Shown here in pieces: positions 8,532 through 18,111 of a DNA stretch of 53,411 nucleotides. The DNA is from Clostridia bacterium (GTDB lineage: Bacteria > Bacillota > Clostridia > Lachnospirales > Lachnospiraceae). The position numbers were made by a program, and so were the translations under genes. The stretch lies in assembly GCA_029101305.1 (NCBI GenBank), contig JAQXQS010000011.1:1-53411 (forward strand), written 5' to 3'. Under the pieces are notes generated by a model. That model was given only the letters and a program-made list of their open reading frames with translations, ran no database searches and was not told where the DNA came from. Position 1 is the first letter of the stretch. Each line of letters starts with the position of its first letter.

Positions 8532-9865
8532 GTGGCACAGTAGTTAATACTCCAGGGTATTACTATGCGATTTCTTATTTTCTGTCTGCATTAGTGATCG
8601 TTGTAGTGGATGGCAGATGGAAAGAGCGGAATGCACTGTGGTATCTGTACAATGTGCTAGGGTTTGTCAGCATTTTCTGTGCAATGTTTTTTACGGATGG
8701 AATCAAGCAGATTTTCTTCATCCCGCTTATGCTTTGTGTTTTTGGACTTATGTTCTTTTATATAAAAATAGCCGGAGAGCTTTCTTGGCGTGAGACGGGC
8801 TTTTTCTGTGCGAAAGCATTTATTAGTGCGGAATTTGCTGCTTCCCTTTGCTGGCAGATCATATATTTTTACACAGGAGATTTCTCGATTTATGCGGCAG
8901 AGAAAGGGGAGACTGTTCAGATCATCTGGCGGGCTGTTCACATGTTTGTGATTTATGCAGTGCTTTATTCTCTGATCTATATGATCGAACGCTATTTGAA
9001 AAGGGATATAGAAGAGTTGCAGATCAGCAGACGGGAGATGTTTGTTGCATGTATTGTAACGGTTATTGTGTATAGTATCAGTAATCTCAGCTATGTAGAT
9101 GCAAACAGTCTTTTCAGCGGCGGAACTGCTATGGATGTGTTCATTATCCGTACCCTGGCAGATCTTAGTGGAATGGCAGTGCTTTACGCATATCATATCC
9201 AGGTGAAGGAGATTCAGCTGCGCTTCGAGAAGGACACCCTCCGGAGCATTATGAATATGCAGTACAGCAATTACAAGCTTTCTAAGGAAAGCATTGACAT
9301 TGTAAACCAGAAATACCACGATCTGAAGCATCAGATCAATCTGTTGAAGAGCGGCGCCGATTCTGAGAAATCCGGGGAATATCTGGAGCAGATGGAGCGT
9401 GAGATCAAGATTTATGAAACCCAGAATAAGACAGGAAATAAAGTTCTGGATACCATTCTCACAAGTAAAAGCATGCATTGCCAGAGACATGGTATCGAGC
9501 TGAAATTCATGGGAGAAGGACAGCTTCTGAATTTTATGGAAGATATGGATATCAGTGCCCTTTTTGGAAATATGCTGGACAATGCCATTGAGAGTGTTGT
9601 AAAGATCAAAGAGCGTGAGAAGCGTCTGATCGCACTCCACGTGATCCAGGATAAACAATTTATCCGCATCCGTACAGAGAATTACTGTGAGGAAAACGTC
9701 CAGTTCCAGGACGGACTTCCCATTACGACTAAGAAAGATAAACGATTCCATGGTTATGGAATGAAAAGTATGAAGAAAATTGTGGAGAAATATGGCGGTT
9801 CGGTTGTGGCAGATAAAAAGGACAACTGGTTTGAACTGAAAATATTGATCCCGATGAGACGATAA
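8528..9865 (+). CDS. GHKL-type sensor histidine kinase
   Basis: Sensor kinase of 445 residues in the AgrC-like GHKL class. About six membrane helices fill the first 230 residues, with little extracellular domain. A coiled segment leads to the histidine box KYHDLKHQINLLKSG. The ATPase domain shows the N box in GNMLDNAIESVVKI and a glycine box in HGYGMKSMKKIVEKYGG. It overlaps the LytTR regulator by four bases and is followed after 16 bases by the GH78-like gene, so signal detection and enzyme production share one transcript. Many AgrC-like kinases sense peptides, but the context here suggests a sugar or envelope signal. The ligand is unknown. Confidence 0.9.
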   Translation: MSGTVVNTPGYYYAISYFLSALVIVVVDGRWKERNALWYLYNVLGFVSIFCAMFFTDGIKQIFFIPLMLCVFGLMFFYIKIAGELSWRETGFFCAKAFISAEFAASLCWQIIYFYTGDFSIYAAEKGETVQIIWRAVHMFVIYAVLYSLIYMIERYLKRDIEELQISRREMFVACIVTVIVYSISNLSYVDANSLFSGGTAMDVFIIRTLADLSGMAVLYAYHIQVKEIQLRFEKDTLRSIMNMQYSNYKLSKESIDIVNQKYHDLKHQINLLKSGADSEKSGEYLEQMEREIKIYETQNKTGNKVLDTILTSKSMHCQRHGIELKFMGEGQLLNFMEDMDISALFGNMLDNAIESVVKIKEREKRLIALHVIQDKQFIRIRTENYCEENVQFQDGLPITTKKDKRFHGYGMKSMKKIVEKYGGSVVADKKDNWFELKILIPMRR

Positions 9866-9881
9866 TTTAGGAGGAAACAAA

Positions 9882-11465
9882 ATGCCATCATACAGCATTA
9901 TTGAAAATTTTGAAATACATAAAAATAACCGTTTTCTGGAAATTGCAGAGTCTTTGAAACCGGAGCTTCATCATAAAGAAATCCAGGCGGCCAAGGAAAT
10001 CATGGTGGGGAAAGACCGCCAGATGAGAACAATCGTGACAGAGGAACATCCTATTGAACATCTGTACGAAAAATCCCTGAAGAGAAACGATACCGTGTAT
10101 GTGGATTTCGGAGATCATGCAGTTGGCTATGTGACTCTGGAGCTTAGCAAAACAGGAAGTCACCAGGATGCGCCGGTTTATTTTTATCTGAAATTCGGGG
10201 AACGTCTGGAGGAAATGACAGATAAAACCGCTGATTACGATGGCTGGCTCAGCCGTGGATGGATCCAGGAGGAGTATATTCATGTGGATGTGCTTCCGGC
10301 GAAAGTGAAACTGCCAAGAAGATATTCTTTCCGCTACATGGAGCTTCGTGTGATCGATACCTCTGCCAAATTCCAGCTGAAAATTGATGGGGTTTCCTGT
10401 GATACAGTTTCTGCAGTTGATATGGATTCCGTAGAGAATATTGATTTCGGGGATCCGCTCCTGAATCAGATCGATCTGGTCAGCCGTAAGACCTTGAAAG
10501 AATGTATGCAGGATGTATTTGAAGATGGACCGAAGCGAGACCGCAGAATGTGGCTTGGAGATCTGAGACTTCAGGCAAGAGCCAATTATTATACATTTAA
10601 GAATTATGATCTTGCGAAACGCTGTATGTATATTTTTGCAGGATTACTTTTTAATGAGGGCAAATTGAGCGCCTGTGTATTTACAGAGCCGGAGCTTGAG
10701 CCAGATGATACTTATCTTCTTGACTATGCCCTGTTTTTCACATCTGTGCTTCTGGATTATTATGAGGCAACCGGCGATATGGAAACTTTGAAGGATCTGT
10801 ATGATGTGGCAATAGACCAGATCCGCATCGCTATGACACAGCTGAATGAAAAAAATGTTGTAGAAGATCTGGGAGATGCATTCTGGTGCTTCCTGGACTG
10901 GGGAGATGGTCTGAATAAGCAGGCAGGCGCTACAGCAGTGCTGATCTATTGCATCCGTTACGGAATCCGTCTGGCGAAAATCCTGGATAAGCAGGATGAT
11001 ATCAAGTGGCTGGAGGAGAAGCAGGAAATGCTGAAGGAGGCTGCTGTAAAGGAATTCTGGGATGAGGAGCTTGGAATGTTTGTAAGTGGTTCGGACCGCC
11101 AGGTTTCCTGGGCAACACAGATCTGGATGATTCTTGCACGTGTATTTGATAAGGAAACCAACCGCAGGCTGATCCATCACGTGATGGAAGTGAATCCGCG
11201 AATCCGTATGGTAACACCTTATATGTATCATCACTATATCGATGCTCTGATCCGTTGTGATGAGAAAGAACTAGCACTTGAGGAAATGAAACGCTACTGG
11301 GGTGAGATGATCCATGACGGCGCGGATACTTTCTGGGAACTTTATAATCCTTATAACAGGGAAGAATCTCCATATGGTTCCAGTATGGTAAATAGTTATT
11401 GCCATGCATGGAGCTGCACACCGACTTATTTCCTTAGAAAATTTTATATGAATAATGAGAAATAA
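9882..11465 (+). CDS. GH78-like alpha-L-rhamnosidase
   Basis: Protein of 527 residues without signal peptide. It resembles bacterial alpha-L-rhamnosidases: a beta domain in the first 185 residues (DTVYVDFGDHAVGYVTLEL, FYLKFGERLEE), then an (alpha/alpha)6 barrel that begins at FGDPLLNQIDLVSRKTLKEC. The stretch DVFEDGPKRDRRMWLGDL resembles the D-G-xx-R-ER-W-GD motif of the family, with Arg-Asp-Arg-Arg-Met-Trp here. It is shorter than most GH78 enzymes because accessory N-terminal modules are absent. A strong AGGAGG precedes the ATG. Its likely job is removal of terminal rhamnose from imported oligosaccharides or glycosides; another six-hairpin glycosidase activity is possible. Confidence 0.75.
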   Translation: MPSYSIIENFEIHKNNRFLEIAESLKPELHHKEIQAAKEIMVGKDRQMRTIVTEEHPIEHLYEKSLKRNDTVYVDFGDHAVGYVTLELSKTGSHQDAPVYFYLKFGERLEEMTDKTADYDGWLSRGWIQEEYIHVDVLPAKVKLPRRYSFRYMELRVIDTSAKFQLKIDGVSCDTVSAVDMDSVENIDFGDPLLNQIDLVSRKTLKECMQDVFEDGPKRDRRMWLGDLRLQARANYYTFKNYDLAKRCMYIFAGLLFNEGKLSACVFTEPELEPDDTYLLDYALFFTSVLLDYYEATGDMETLKDLYDVAIDQIRIAMTQLNEKNVVEDLGDAFWCFLDWGDGLNKQAGATAVLIYCIRYGIRLAKILDKQDDIKWLEEKQEMLKEAAVKEFWDEELGMFVSGSDRQVSWATQIWMILARVFDKETNRRLIHHVMEVNPRIRMVTPYMYHHYIDALIRCDEKELALEEMKRYWGEMIHDGADTFWELYNPYNREESPYGSSMVNSYCHAWSCTPTYFLRKFYMNNEK

Positions 11466-11479
11466 TCGATGATGATTGA

Positions 11480-11511
11480 AAAAACAGCCCCACTATAAGC
11501 GGGGCTGTTTT
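11480..11511. terminator. Bidirectional terminator
   Basis: AAAACAGCCCC and GGGGCTGTTTT form an 11-base stem with a loop of about 9 bases, flanked by A and T runs on both sides. It lies between convergent genes and can serve both. Confidence 0.88.
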
Positions 11512-11527
11512 GTAATCAACAATATGA

Positions 11528-12028
11528 TCATTTCTTGGATTTCTTAGATTTCTTACTTTCATTCTGGGCTGCCTGAGCTTCCTCGGCAGATTTCTTAAAG
11601 CGGGCAAAGAAGCCTTTTTTCTTCTTAACCGGAGCGTCCAGGTTACCACGGATCCCTTTCACACCTACTATGTAAAGACCACTTACTTCAGCCTTGATCT
11701 CTTTCTTCACAGGGATAAGGTCGAATACCTTTTCATCTGCAATAAGGATGGAAATCTTCGGACCAACCTTCGCCTTAACGATCGGAAGCTTGGAACGACG
11801 GAGAAGCTTAGGAGTCTGGTCGATGACCATCTGTGGGAGACCTGATTCCTTAAGTGGCATTCTCTTCTTATCAATAACGAGCATGGAAACGGTCTGTTTA
11901 CTTGCCTCGATCTGTGCCTGCTGTTCTTCCTGTTTCTTCTGGGTCTTCTTACCAAAGAAATATAAACCAACCAGTAATCCGATGAGGATTACGAGAATCA
12001 CCAGAAGGACGATTGTTACTGGATGCAT
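11528..12028 (-). CDS. Membrane-anchored protein, unknown function
   Basis: Protein of 166 residues. One N-terminal membrane helix (VTIVLLVILVILIGLLVGLYF) is followed by a basic, Gln-rich coiled stretch, a beta-rich domain of about 80 residues (SMLVIDKKRMPLKESGLP, KVGPKISILIADEKVFDLIP, KAEVSGLYIVGVKGIRG) and a lysine-rich tail. The start is well set by GGAGGA on the minus strand. With the helix at the very N-terminus and a basic body, the domain probably faces the cytoplasm. I do not recognise the family. It stands alone between the terminator and the divergent deacetylase gene. Confidence 0.8.
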   Translation of the reverse strand: MHPVTIVLLVILVILIGLLVGLYFFGKKTQKKQEEQQAQIEASKQTVSMLVIDKKRMPLKESGLPQMVIDQTPKLLRRSKLPIVKAKVGPKISILIADEKVFDLIPVKKEIKAEVSGLYIVGVKGIRGNLDAPVKKKKGFFARFKKSAEEAQAAQNESKKSKKSKK

Positions 12029-12279
12029 ACTTATCCTCCTACCATATAAAGTTTCTTGTTATTACATAAAAAGTATTTTAACATCATTTTTCTGAAAAGG
12101 CAATTATAATTAGAAAATATTAACACCGGATAATTGTAAAGGAGAGGTGGTAATTAAAAGGAAATTCATGTATAATGAAATCTGCTGATTACAAAATGGA
12201 TAAGATTATCTGATATGGTTAAAATAATAAAGCTGGCAATACTTTATGAGGGGAACTAACAGATAAGGAGTTATACGAT

Positions 12280-14019
12280 ATGAAGAAATCTGATACAGAG
12301 CAGCAGGAAAAGGCTCTGGAAGAGGAGAAAGTTCCCAAGGAAAAAATAGCAGAGGAACTTGATGGGGAATTACAGGAGCAGGAAGAAAGCCGCAGGGAAG
12401 AAGCGTATTACGAAGAGCGCAGGCGCCTGAGGCACGAACGGAATCTGAAAAGAAAGAAGAGGCAGATACGGAACCGTAATCTGGCTCTTCTTATTACTGC
12501 GCTATTGGTAGCCGGGTGTGCTGGATATTATTTCAGAGACCAGCTTGGTCTGCAGGAGAAAGCGGAGATACTGATCGCCAGGGCGAAGGAACTGTTTCCA
12601 GAGGAAAGTGAAGAGAAAACGGCTTCTGGCGGCAGAGCAGATGGAACTACGACAGAAGACAACGGAACCGAAATCGAAAAAGAGGAAAACCAAGGGGAAG
12701 CTTCCGGAAATCAGGAACAGTCCCAGCAGGAGGTAACCCAGACTGCAGCAAAGGATGTAAACGGCGTGATGCCGCAGGCAGCGGCCGCCGGAGCCGGCAT
12801 CATCAGAAGACAGATCCGCCATGAGAAGAAGGTTCTGACCACAGCGAAGGAGAAGGCAGCCCAGTACGATTATGATGGAGCTATCAGTCTTCTTCAAAAG
12901 GACAATGCATATGTGAGAAATGTGCATTTCCAGAATGCAGTACAGAAATTCCAGGAGACAAAGGATAATTGCGTGGCCTGGTCTCCGGAACAGGTGACCC
13001 ATATCTTTTACCATTCCCTGATCGTGGATACCTCCAAGGCATTTGATGGAGACTATAAGACCGATGGTTATAACCAGGTTATGACCACTATGGACGAGTT
13101 TAATAAAATTACCCAGACCATGTATGACGAAGGGTATGTGATGGTAAATCTTTATGACCTTGCAGGGCTGGATGAGAATGGAAATATGAAGGCGAAGCAG
13201 GTTTATCTGCCGAAGGGAAAGACGCCTTTTGTCTTGTCCCAGGATGATGTGTGTTATTACCATTCCCAGGATGGGGACGGCATTGCGACGAAACTTGTAG
13301 TGGATGAAGAGGGAAAAGTACGGAATGAATATGTACAGGATGATGGAAGCACGGTTGTGGGAGATTATGACGTGGTACCTCTGATCGACCGGTTTGTAGA
13401 AGCCCATCCGGATTTTTCCTATCATGGACATAAGGGAATCGTGGCACTTACCGGCTATAACGGGATACTTGGATACCGGACCGATATCAGTTACCAGACA
13501 AGGCCGGATGATCTGAATGATGATAAGAAGGCATGGCTTGAAGCCCATGCGGATTTTGACCTGGAGACAGAGCGTACCGGAGCGAAGAAAGTTGCAGATG
13601 CCATGAAGGCAGAGGGATGGACTTTTGCAAGCCATACATGGGGGCATAAGAATATGTCCACGGTTTCCATGGAGCGCCTGGAGACAGATACCCAGAATTT
13701 TAAGGAAAATGTGGATCCGCTTATTGGGGGTACAGATATCATTATTTTTGCTTTTGGCGCTGACATCAATCAGGGCGGCGAATATACAGGGGATGAGAAA
13801 TTCCAGTATCTGAAATCCCAGGGATATGATTATTATTGTAATGTAGACTCTAACAGGTATTTCGTGCAGATTACAGACAAATATTTCAGGATGGGACGTA
13901 GAAATGTAGATGGGTACCGGATGTATTATAATCCGGATCTTCTTGCTGATCTGTTTGATGCAGGTGAGGTATTTGATTCGTCCAGACCGACACCGGTACC
14001 GCCTATGAATGGTGGTTGA
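12280..14019 (+). CDS. Membrane-anchored polysaccharide deacetylase-like protein
   Basis: Protein of 579 residues. A charged coiled N-terminus of about 65 residues is followed by one membrane helix (residues 68-85), an acidic linker, a helical region and a C-terminal NodB-like domain. The zinc motif H-x3-H is clear in ASHTWGHKN (His452 and His456). The usual TFDDG motif is replaced by LSQDDVCYY (Asp322 and Asp323). The long cytoplasmic part before the helix is unusual for this family. The natural substrate is probably peptidoglycan or another wall glycan, outside the membrane. Three genes on the same strand follow: a PPIase lipoprotein, nagA and a second NodB protein, so an envelope cluster is plausible. 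Confidence 0.8.
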   Translation: MKKSDTEQQEKALEEEKVPKEKIAEELDGELQEQEESRREEAYYEERRRLRHERNLKRKKRQIRNRNLALLITALLVAGCAGYYFRDQLGLQEKAEILIARAKELFPEESEEKTASGGRADGTTTEDNGTEIEKEENQGEASGNQEQSQQEVTQTAAKDVNGVMPQAAAAGAGIIRRQIRHEKKVLTTAKEKAAQYDYDGAISLLQKDNAYVRNVHFQNAVQKFQETKDNCVAWSPEQVTHIFYHSLIVDTSKAFDGDYKTDGYNQVMTTMDEFNKITQTMYDEGYVMVNLYDLAGLDENGNMKAKQVYLPKGKTPFVLSQDDVCYYHSQDGDGIATKLVVDEEGKVRNEYVQDDGSTVVGDYDVVPLIDRFVEAHPDFSYHGHKGIVALTGYNGILGYRTDISYQTRPDDLNDDKKAWLEAHADFDLETERTGAKKVADAMKAEGWTFASHTWGHKNMSTVSMERLETDTQNFKENVDPLIGGTDIIIFAFGADINQGGEYTGDEKFQYLKSQGYDYYCNVDSNRYFVQITDKYFRMGRRNVDGYRMYYNPDLLADLFDAGEVFDSSRPTPVPPMNGG

Positions 14020-14119
14020 TACCTTTCTTAAGAAAAGAATGGATGGAATTGCATCAGTAGGCTTCCTTTTTGGAAGAAAATATGATATTTTATATAAGAG
14101 TAACTGAAGGGAGTATGAG

Positions 14120-15403
14120 ATGAAAAGAAAAGCATATTTAGCAGCATTGGTAATGTGTATGGCACTTGCCGTAAATGGCTGCGGAAGTGATAAAGAAACA
14201 AGTACTGGAAGTGATAACACTGCAACCGAACAGCAGACCACAGAAGATGCAAATACAGAGGATACAGCCGTTTCTTACACAGATTCCACAGGTGCTACAC
14301 GCCTTGTTTCCGTGGATAATGTGGAGAAATATATCACGATCGCGGAGTATAAGGGGATAACTCTTGATAATTCGGTACAGGAAGTGACAGATGAAGATAT
14401 AGATAACCGTGTTTCAGAGAACCTGAAGGACAAATCTGTAGAAGTGACAGATGAGAATGCTACTGTACAGAATGGAGATACGGCTACGATCAATTTTGTG
14501 GGAACGAAAGATGGAGAGGCATTTGAAGGCGGTACTGGCAATAATTACGATCTTGTAATTGGAAGTGGAACCATGATCCCTGGATTCGAAGAGGGAATTG
14601 TGGGAATGAAAAAAGGCGAGACCAAGGATGTGCCGGTTACTTTCCCGGAGAGCTACAGAAGCACAGAGCTTGCTGGCCAGGATGCGGTGTTCCAGATTAC
14701 AGTGCAGAGCTTTAAGAGACCACCGGAACTGACAGACGACTGGGTGGCTGAGAATACAGATTATAAGACAATTGACGAGTATAAGGCTTCTGTTCGTACA
14801 CAGCTTGAGCAGGAAGCCCAGGATCAGGCAGATAGCAGTCTGCGCAGTACAGCGTGGACTACGATCTTTACCAATTCTGAGGTTATGGAATATCCGGAGA
14901 AAGATGTGGAAGAAGCGGCTAAAACCTTCAGAAAACAAGCAGAGGCTTATGCGAAACAGGGAAATATGGAACTCAAGGACTTTGTAGAGTCACAGGGTGT
15001 TTCCATGGATGATTTCGAAGCACAATGTCAGCAGTATGCACAGGCGAAAGTGAAGCAGGATCTGATCATTCAGGGAATTATGGATGCGGAAGGAATGACT
15101 CTGGAGGATGATGAGAGCCTTGCAATCCAGAACCAGCTGGTAGAGCAGTATGCTTCCGGAGACCTGGCAACCCTGATCGATACTTATGGCCAGGTTGCGG
15201 TAGACGAGAGTATCGGACTTATGAGAGTACAGGATTTTATCATTGCAAACGCAAATTATGACCAGACTGTTGCAGGAGATGCTTCCGCTGAGGCAGATGC
15301 GGCAGCTGCAGATGCAGATGGTCAGAGTGCGGACAGTGAAGACACAGCCGCTGATACAACTGCAGACAATCAGGCTGGGCAGGATACAAATACAGAGAAT
15401 TGA
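14120..15403 (+). CDS. Trigger-factor-like PPIase lipoprotein
   Basis: Protein of 427 residues. The signal ends in a lipobox (ALAVNGC, lipidated Cys21), so the protein is anchored on the outer face of the membrane. A FKBP-type domain covers roughly residues 110-200 (NGDTATINFVGTKDGEAFEG, MIPGFEEGIVGMKKGETKDV). It is followed by a helical domain like the C-terminal chaperone arms of trigger factor (DYKTIDEYKASVRTQLEQEA onward). The ribosome-binding tail signature of true trigger factor is absent. The last 45 residues are an acidic Ala/Asp/Thr tail. It probably folds or isomerises exported proteins, in the place that PrsA fills elsewhere. Confidence 0.83.
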   Translation: MKRKAYLAALVMCMALAVNGCGSDKETSTGSDNTATEQQTTEDANTEDTAVSYTDSTGATRLVSVDNVEKYITIAEYKGITLDNSVQEVTDEDIDNRVSENLKDKSVEVTDENATVQNGDTATINFVGTKDGEAFEGGTGNNYDLVIGSGTMIPGFEEGIVGMKKGETKDVPVTFPESYRSTELAGQDAVFQITVQSFKRPPELTDDWVAENTDYKTIDEYKASVRTQLEQEAQDQADSSLRSTAWTTIFTNSEVMEYPEKDVEEAAKTFRKQAEAYAKQGNMELKDFVESQGVSMDDFEAQCQQYAQAKVKQDLIIQGIMDAEGMTLEDDESLAIQNQLVEQYASGDLATLIDTYGQVAVDESIGLMRVQDFIIANANYDQTVAGDASAEADAAAADADGQSADSEDTAADTTADNQAGQDTNTEN

Positions 15404-15425
15404 TCCCAGGAGGGACGATAGAATC

Positions 15426-16529
15426 ATGATTATTAGAAGTGGTGAAGTATTCCAGGAAGATGGAAGCTTTAAGATCCAGGATTTATATGTTGAGAATCAT
15501 AAGCTGGTGGCTTCCATGGATGAGATTACAGATAAGACAACTGTAGATGCAACGGGACTAAAAGTGATTCCAGGACTGGTAGATATTCACAGTCATGGGG
15601 CATTCGGACATGATTTTTCAGATGCAGATCCGGAAGGTCTGAAGATTATACTGAAATATGAGAAGGCTCACGGAATTACATCTTACTGCCCTACATCCAT
15701 GACGTTGCCGGCAGAAGAACTGAAAGATATTTTTTCCACTATTAAGACAGTGGGGGAAGTGAAAGATGGTGCCACTGTCAGAGGAATCAATATGGAGGGA
15801 CCCTTTCTGGATCCTAAGAAAAAGGGTGCCCATGTAGAAGAATATATCCGTAAAGCGGATGCCGGATTTTTCAGGGAACTCAACGAATACTCTGGAAATA
15901 TGGTGAAGCTTGTAACTCTTGCCCCTAATATGGAAGGGGCAATGGAGTTCATAGATGAAGTACATAATGAGGTGTGCATTTCCCTGGGACACACCAGTGC
16001 AGATTATGACATTGCAGCAGAAGCAATGAGAAGAGGGGCACATCATGTGACTCATCTGTATAATGCCATGCAGCCGCTGGCACATAGGGCACCGGGACTT
16101 ATCGGAGCTGCTTCCGATGATGAACAGTGTATGGTGGAAATGATCTGTGACGGAATTCATATTCATCCGTCTGTGATCCGGGCTACATTCCGGATGTTCG
16201 GCCCGGAAAGAATCGTACTGATCAGTGATTCCATGATGGCTACCGGAATGGAGAATGGAACTTATCAGCTGGGGGGACAGGAAGTCACCATGAAAGACTG
16301 TAAGGCTACTTTGAAAGATGGTACGATTGCAGGGTCTGCAACGAACCTGTATGACTGCATGCGTAAAGTGGTTTCTTTTGGTGTGCCGATGAAGGAGGCA
16401 ATCTGGGCGGCTACGCGTAATCCGGCGAAAAGTATAGGAATTTATGATGCAGTAGGTTCTCTTTCCGTGGGAAAGGAAGCGGATATTCTTCTTGTAACAG
16501 ATGATCTGGAGTTGAAGAAAGTATTATAA
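15426..16529 (+). CDS. nagA: N-acetylglucosamine-6-phosphate deacetylase
   Basis: Cytoplasmic amidohydrolase of 367 residues that removes acetate from GlcNAc-6-phosphate, feeding amino sugars to glycolysis or to wall synthesis. Visible family marks are the metal motif in PGLVDIHSHGAFGHD, the substrate loop ITSYCPTSMTL, the conserved SLGHTSADYD, HVTHLYNAMQPLAHR, CDGIHIHP and the catalytic Asp in VLISDSMMATG. The ATG at 15426 lies 11 bases after AGGAGGG. A longer reading into the previous gene's 3' end has no support. No nagB is nearby. Its position between two wall deacetylases suggests amino-sugar recycling. Confidence 0.93.
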   Translation: MIIRSGEVFQEDGSFKIQDLYVENHKLVASMDEITDKTTVDATGLKVIPGLVDIHSHGAFGHDFSDADPEGLKIILKYEKAHGITSYCPTSMTLPAEELKDIFSTIKTVGEVKDGATVRGINMEGPFLDPKKKGAHVEEYIRKADAGFFRELNEYSGNMVKLVTLAPNMEGAMEFIDEVHNEVCISLGHTSADYDIAAEAMRRGAHHVTHLYNAMQPLAHRAPGLIGAASDDEQCMVEMICDGIHIHPSVIRATFRMFGPERIVLISDSMMATGMENGTYQLGGQEVTMKDCKATLKDGTIAGSATNLYDCMRKVVSFGVPMKEAIWAATRNPAKSIGIYDAVGSLSVGKEADILLVTDDLELKKVL

Positions 16530-16640
16530 TAATATGTGCCAGAGCTTGTCTGGAAAAATTTTTCAGCGAAATATGCTATTGTAAGCGTAACTCGTTTTAC
16601 GGGCTTTGGCTGGGTAACTATGGATAAAGAGGGAATATAA

Positions 16641-17960
16641 ATGGATAGAAGGGTATTGCGCGAGAGGATGCGCAGAAAACAGCGCCAGATACGGAGAAGG
16701 AAGATTATCAAGCTAGTCACCTATGTTGTTGCGTTGGTGCTGGCGGTAATATTTGTGATACGCGGCGTGATTTTCCCAATTGTAAGCCGGATTGGAGGGA
16801 AGAGCACCGGGGAGTCACAGCAGGTACAAGCCGATGCAGATACAACTGGGAACAGTGGTGGAAGTTCCAATGAGGCACTACGACAGCCATTGAAGGGACA
16901 GAGTGATGTTACGAAAGTTGCGTCTCTGACTCCTGGATGGCATGAGGATGATAATGGACGCTGGTATCAGAACGCAGACGGTACATATTATGCAAATGGT
17001 TTTGCACAGGTTGATGGTGTAGAATATTCATTTGATGAAAATGGATATATGCAGACCGGATGGGTTACAAAGGGCTCAAAGGACTATTATTTCAATGATG
17101 ACGGATCCTATAATGAAGAAAAGAAGCGTCCTATGATCGCTCTTACGTTTGATGATGGACCAGGGGAGTACACATCTGAACTTCTGGACTGTCTGGAAGA
17201 GAATAATGCCCATGCTACGTTTTTTATGCTGGGACAGAATGTTGAACTTTATCCGGATGAAGTGAAGCGTATGGTGGAGCTTGGTTGTGAGATCGGCAAC
17301 CATTCCTGGGATCATGCCAATATGTTTGAACTGGATATTGACAGTGTGGTGAAGCAGTTTAGTGACGCAGACCAGGCGCTGATCAATGCATGTGGCCAGG
17401 CATCTACCGTAGTCAGGGCTCCTTATGGAAATGCCAATGAAGATATTATGGCAGCTGTAGGCAAGCCGTTCTTTATGTGGTCCTTGGATTCCCTTGACTG
17501 GAAATATAAAGATGTGGATCTGGATTATAAGTCCATTATGGAAGACAACAGCAGTGTTATCAAGGATGGAACCATCATTCTGATGCACGATATTCATGAG
17601 CCATCTGTAAAAGCAGCTGAGAGAATCATTCCGGAGCTTATCAGCATGGGGTACAAGCTGGTTACAGTCAGTGAAATGGCAGAAGCTAAGAACGTTACCC
17701 TTCAGGTAGCATCATATAATAACTTCTGGCAGGATATCCTGGACTCAGGACAGGTACCGGGATATGCCGGAAACAGTTCTTCTGATGCCTCTTCTGAAAA
17801 CGGATCCGACAGCAGCGGTTCAGAGGATTCTTCAGGCGACAGCCAAGGAGAAGATTTCAGTGATGGCTCCGGTGATGAAGGCGACAGCAGTGAAAATGAT
17901 GGATACACGGATGGCAGCGAAGACAGCGAGGGCGATTTCAGCAGCGATTCGGAAGGATGA
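16641..17960 (+). CDS. Wall polysaccharide deacetylase with GW-type repeats
   Basis: Protein of 439 residues. A basic N-terminus and a membrane helix (about 24-46) anchor it outside. Residues 95-150 hold Gly-Trp repeats of the choline-binding type (GWHEDDNGRWYQNADGTYYA, GYMQTGWVTKGSKDYYF). The NodB domain follows, with TFDDGPG (Asp171, Asp172), NHSWDH (zinc ligands His221 and His225), RAPYGN, and ILMHDIHE carrying the catalytic His. All catalytic residues seem intact. The tail is a 60-residue Ser/Asp/Gly/Glu low-complexity stretch. It probably deacetylates peptidoglycan GlcNAc or MurNAc, which gives lysozyme resistance in relatives. Confidence 0.9.
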   Translation: MDRRVLRERMRRKQRQIRRRKIIKLVTYVVALVLAVIFVIRGVIFPIVSRIGGKSTGESQQVQADADTTGNSGGSSNEALRQPLKGQSDVTKVASLTPGWHEDDNGRWYQNADGTYYANGFAQVDGVEYSFDENGYMQTGWVTKGSKDYYFNDDGSYNEEKKRPMIALTFDDGPGEYTSELLDCLEENNAHATFFMLGQNVELYPDEVKRMVELGCEIGNHSWDHANMFELDIDSVVKQFSDADQALINACGQASTVVRAPYGNANEDIMAAVGKPFFMWSLDSLDWKYKDVDLDYKSIMEDNSSVIKDGTIILMHDIHEPSVKAAERIIPELISMGYKLVTVSEMAEAKNVTLQVASYNNFWQDILDSGQVPGYAGNSSSDASSENGSDSSGSEDSSGDSQGEDFSDGSGDEGDSSENDGYTDGSEDSEGDFSSDSEG

Positions 17961-17989
17961 CACCTGATAATATAATTTGATGGGATAAG

Positions 17990-18035
17990 ATACGTCTGTA
18001 CTTAAGAAATATGAAAAGTACAGGCGTATTTTTTT
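17990..18035 (+). terminator. Terminator after deacetylase gene
   Basis: ATACGTCTGTACTT pairs with AAGTACAGGCGTAT, one G-U pair included, with a loop of about 12 bases and seven Ts after it. It separates the deacetylase from glgB. Confidence 0.87.
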
Positions 18036-18111
18036 ACAGTAATAATTGATTTGCAGACTTGTTTTTTTATGAATAATAGACAAATTTGTGGTGGTATGGG
18101 TGGAAAGAGTA

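Noticed and set aside
16540-16575. AGAGCTTGTCTGGAAAAA before the second deacetylase
   Set aside because: Vaguely similar to the repeat terminus, but the core TGTTTG is not preserved and no arm follows.
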